DNA from: Oscillospiraceae bacterium
GTDB lineage: Bacteria; Bacillota; Clostridia; Oscillospirales; CAG-272
Length of the DNA stretch: 8,673 bases
Assembly (NCBI GenBank): GCA_015063655.1
Contig: SVTU01000056.1
Span: 1 to 8,673 of the forward strand
Reading direction: 5' to 3'
Shown here: piece by piece, positions 7,057-8,673 of the stretch
Position numbering within the stretch: position 1 is the stretch's first letter
How the letters are laid out: each line of letters starts with the position of its first letter
Notes under the pieces: generated by a model
Seen by the model: only the letters and a program-made list of their open reading frames with translations
Told to the model about the DNA's origin: nothing
The model's database searches: none
Made by a program: the position numbers and the translations under genes

Positions 7057-7746
7057 CTACACCTTAAAATAATCGAGTTTTTTCTCGAGCTTGCCAAGCA
7101 AGATGGTTAGCACGCCGTTGAAAATGAGATAGAACACACCCGCATAGAAGATAGGCCACAGAATGACCTGCTGATTGACGATGTGCTTGGCAACCGTAAA
7201 CATATCCACGCTGATGACAACGCTGGCAAGGGCCGTGTCCTTGACAAGCGTGATGATCTCATTGGACATGGGGGCTACGATGCGCTTGACGACCTGCAAA
7301 AAGATGACCTTGGAGAAGGTCTGCGATTTGGTCATGCCAAGCACGGCGGCCGCCTCGTGCTGACCCTGCGGAACGCCCTGAATACCGCCGCGGTATATTT
7401 CCGAAAAATAGCAGGCATAATTGATGGTGAAGGCAATGCATACCATCATCAGATGCTGCCACTGGGAGCGAACAGCAAGATTGAGATTCCAATCAAACGC
7501 CTTATTCAGAGCGTTGGCAAGCAGACCGGGGCCGAGATCGAAGAAGATGATCTGCAGCATAAGCGGTGTGCCGCGAATGATCCATACAAAGCCCCGTGTC
7601 AGCAGCTTGAGAGGGGCAAACTTGGACCGTGATGCAAACGTGATAAGCAACCCGAGGGGCAGGGCTGCCGCCAGCGTGACAAAGAAGATCACGCAGGTGT
7701 AACCCAACCCCTCGATGAGCTCACGTGTTATTTCCCAAAAGCTCAT
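7057..7746 (-). CDS. Polar amino-acid ABC transporter permease (HisM/GlnP family)
   Basis: A 229-residue inner membrane protein with about five hydrophobic segments (roughly 14-37, 52-69, 98-115, 160-180 and 198-218). RGTPLMLQ at 58-65 is the hallmark of amino-acid permeases, and the EAA loop GVPQGQHEAAAVLGM (124-138) is where the ATPase docks. One gene serves as the permease, so the channel is probably a homodimer. The start follows family N-termini (MSFWEITRELIEGLGYT). No convincing Shine-Dalgarno sequence precedes it: only AAGA six bases upstream, in a 24-nt gap after the binding-protein stop. Expression may depend on readthrough or re-initiation from the upstream gene. The substrate is not determined by sequence; the context gives a polar amino acid. 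Confidence 0.95.
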   Translation of the reverse strand: MSFWEITRELIEGLGYTCVIFFVTLAAALPLGLLITFASRSKFAPLKLLTRGFVWIIRGTPLMLQIIFFDLGPGLLANALNKAFDWNLNLAVRSQWQHLMMVCIAFTINYACYFSEIYRGGIQGVPQGQHEAAAVLGMTKSQTFSKVIFLQVVKRIVAPMSNEIITLVKDTALASVVISVDMFTVAKHIVNQQVILWPIFYAGVFYLIFNGVLTILLGKLEKKLDYFKV

Positions 7747-7770
7747 GTAAATTCTTGTATTCCGACTGTA

Positions 7771-8619
7771 TTACTCTTCCTTGGCCTTTACGATGCAAGC
7801 CTCGCCCGCAGAGCCTGCCTCAGCACCGATGATGGCGCGAGCCATGCTGTCCTTATCGGTGTACTTATCCTTGTCGGCAACACGGATGATAGCAACCTGC
7901 TTGTTGTACAGGTAAGGTATGGAGATCTCCATCTGCTCCTCTCTCTCGGGTGTGATGGACATACCGTTCCAGATGCAGTCGATGGCCTTAGCCTCAAGCT
8001 TTGCTTCCTTGGCGCTCCAATCGATCAGCTCGAACTTAACGTCAAGGTCGAGAACGTCGGCAACAGCCTTTGCCAGCTCAATGTCAAAGCCGATCAGCTC
8101 GCCGTCCTCCTCATAGGCAATGGGAGCGAACAGGGTATAACCAACGATGAACTGCTTCTGCTCGCAGATGTATTCCCAATCCTTGGCCTCGTCAGCCGTC
8201 ATATCCTCGATCTTTGCATCCTTATCGATGCAGACCTCGCTCTTAATGCCGTACTTCTCGGCAAGCTCGTCAACGGTGCCCTCATTGGCAAGGAACACGA
8301 GAGCCTCATTGATCATCTTGATCAGACCGCTGCCCTTTCTGGCGGCGATGCCGTACTGCTCGGTAGCCAGATCCAAGCCCTCAACGATCATAAGGGACTC
8401 GGAATACTTGCTGTCCTGGGTCATGTAGTAGCCTGCCATGATGCTGTCCATAACGCCGACGTCGATGTTACCGGCATCCAGCTGCAGCAGAACGTCCATC
8501 TGTCCGTTCAGGTCACGGTATTCCTTACCGAAGTTCAGGTCCTTGTTTCCGCCGCACGAAGCGAGCATGCTAAGGCAGAGAACAAGCGCCAGCATAGCGA
8601 TACATACTTTTTTCATCAT
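7771..8619 (-). CDS. Circularly permuted amino-acid ABC transporter substrate-binding lipoprotein
   Basis: A 282-residue lipoprotein that should capture a polar amino acid outside the cell for the adjacent permease. A signal peptide with lipobox LASC (lipidated Cys22) is followed by the C-terminal half of a type II binding protein (about 28-125: DAGNIDVGVMDSIMAGYY, then YGIAARKGSGLIKMINEAL, ending in AEKYGI). A linker (about 126-150) leads to the N-terminal half (about 155-282: IVGYTLFAPIAYEEDGELIGFD, then IWNGMSITPERE, then GAEAGSAGEA). Ordinary members have these halves in the opposite order. Contact residues by family analogy are Asp58, Arg226 and the Ser270 region, all present. GGAGG six bases before ATG 8619 sets the start. 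The gene is intact, with no frameshift. The permuted order is seen directly; function is inferred. Confidence 0.88.
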   Translation of the reverse strand: MMKKVCIAMLALVLCLSMLASCGGNKDLNFGKEYRDLNGQMDVLLQLDAGNIDVGVMDSIMAGYYMTQDSKYSESLMIVEGLDLATEQYGIAARKGSGLIKMINEALVFLANEGTVDELAEKYGIKSEVCIDKDAKIEDMTADEAKDWEYICEQKQFIVGYTLFAPIAYEEDGELIGFDIELAKAVADVLDLDVKFELIDWSAKEAKLEAKAIDCIWNGMSITPEREEQMEISIPYLYNKQVAIIRVADKDKYTDKDSMARAIIGAEAGSAGEACIVKAKEE

Positions 8620-8625
8620 TACTTT

Positions 8626-8630
8626 CCTCC
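8626..8630 (-). promoter_or_regulatory. Strong ribosome binding site of the binding-protein gene
   Basis: GGAGG on the - strand, six bases before ATG 8619 (nine before the second ATG at 8616), fits high expression of a binding protein and favours the first Met. Confidence 0.75.
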
Positions 8631-8635
8631 AATCG

Positions 8636-8651
8636 TCAATGTGGTCATTGA
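8636..8651. repeat. Inverted repeat upstream of the transporter operon
   Basis: TCAATG and CATTGA (6-bp arms, 4-base spacer) lie 16 bases upstream of the binding-protein start codon. They could be an operator or a small leader hairpin. The promoter itself is not recognisable in the remaining bases to the window edge, so the role is open. Confidence 0.3.
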
Positions 8652-8673
8652 ACGTGATGTTTTAATGCTTTAC

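Noticed and set aside
7778..8189. A 10-base direct repeat (TCCTTGGCCT) at 7778-7787 and 8180-8189, near the new C-terminus and the linker of the permuted binding protein, tempting as recombination microhomology
   Set aside because: By rough calculation, about 0.3 such 10-base repeats are expected by chance in 849 bases, and both code for a common Ala-Lys pair. It is not evidence by itself.
7771..8619. The permuted binding protein as a misassembly or a degraded pseudogene
   Set aside because: Order change needs three junctions, all in frame, with signal peptide, RBS, ligand motifs and stop intact. A decaying gene or random chimera would be unlikely to show this, though read mapping would be decisive.
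8620..8673. A promoter for the transporter operon within the last 54 bases
   Set aside because: No -10/-35 pair with acceptable spacing was found. The promoter probably lies beyond the window.

Overview
The window looks like a chromosomal segment from a low-GC-lineage Gram-positive (Bacillota, most likely Clostridia) with moderate-to-high GC. The reasons are strong GGAGG/GAGG-type Shine-Dalgarno sites, a lipoprotein-anchored amino-acid binding protein, a YdiF-type ABC-F ATPase, and the ACT-domain/UPF0210 gene pair known from Firmicutes. Genus and species cannot be read from the sequence. No rRNA, tRNA, CRISPR, insertion sequence or phage gene is visible.

Left block (+ strand, 1-3127): a lexA gene cut at its 5' end by the window edge, an ABC-F ATPase 11 nt downstream, and a small cytoplasmic SGNH/DUF4886-like hydrolase 16 nt after that. 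The close spacing suggests one operon. It ends at a 17-bp hairpin (3128-3173) that also serves the convergent operon.

Middle block (- strand, 6191 down to 3172): a good sigma-A promoter (TTGATT-17-TATAAT) with a perfect 12-bp palindrome in its spacer drives an ACT-domain protein (UPF0237), the UPF0210/DUF711 protein and an alkaline-phosphatase-superfamily phosphodiesterase. Each gene is separated by 9 nt, and each ribosome site touches the previous stop codon.

Right block (- strand, 8619 down to 6266, closed by a terminator at 6219-6250): a polar-amino-acid ABC importer in the order binding lipoprotein, permease, ATPase. The binding protein is the standout. After its signal peptide and lipobox it carries the C-terminal half of a type II binding protein first and the N-terminal half second. 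It therefore reads as a natural circular permutation, cut inside lobe 2, with the expected ligand-contact motifs still present. Everything else is ordinary housekeeping or accessory metabolism.
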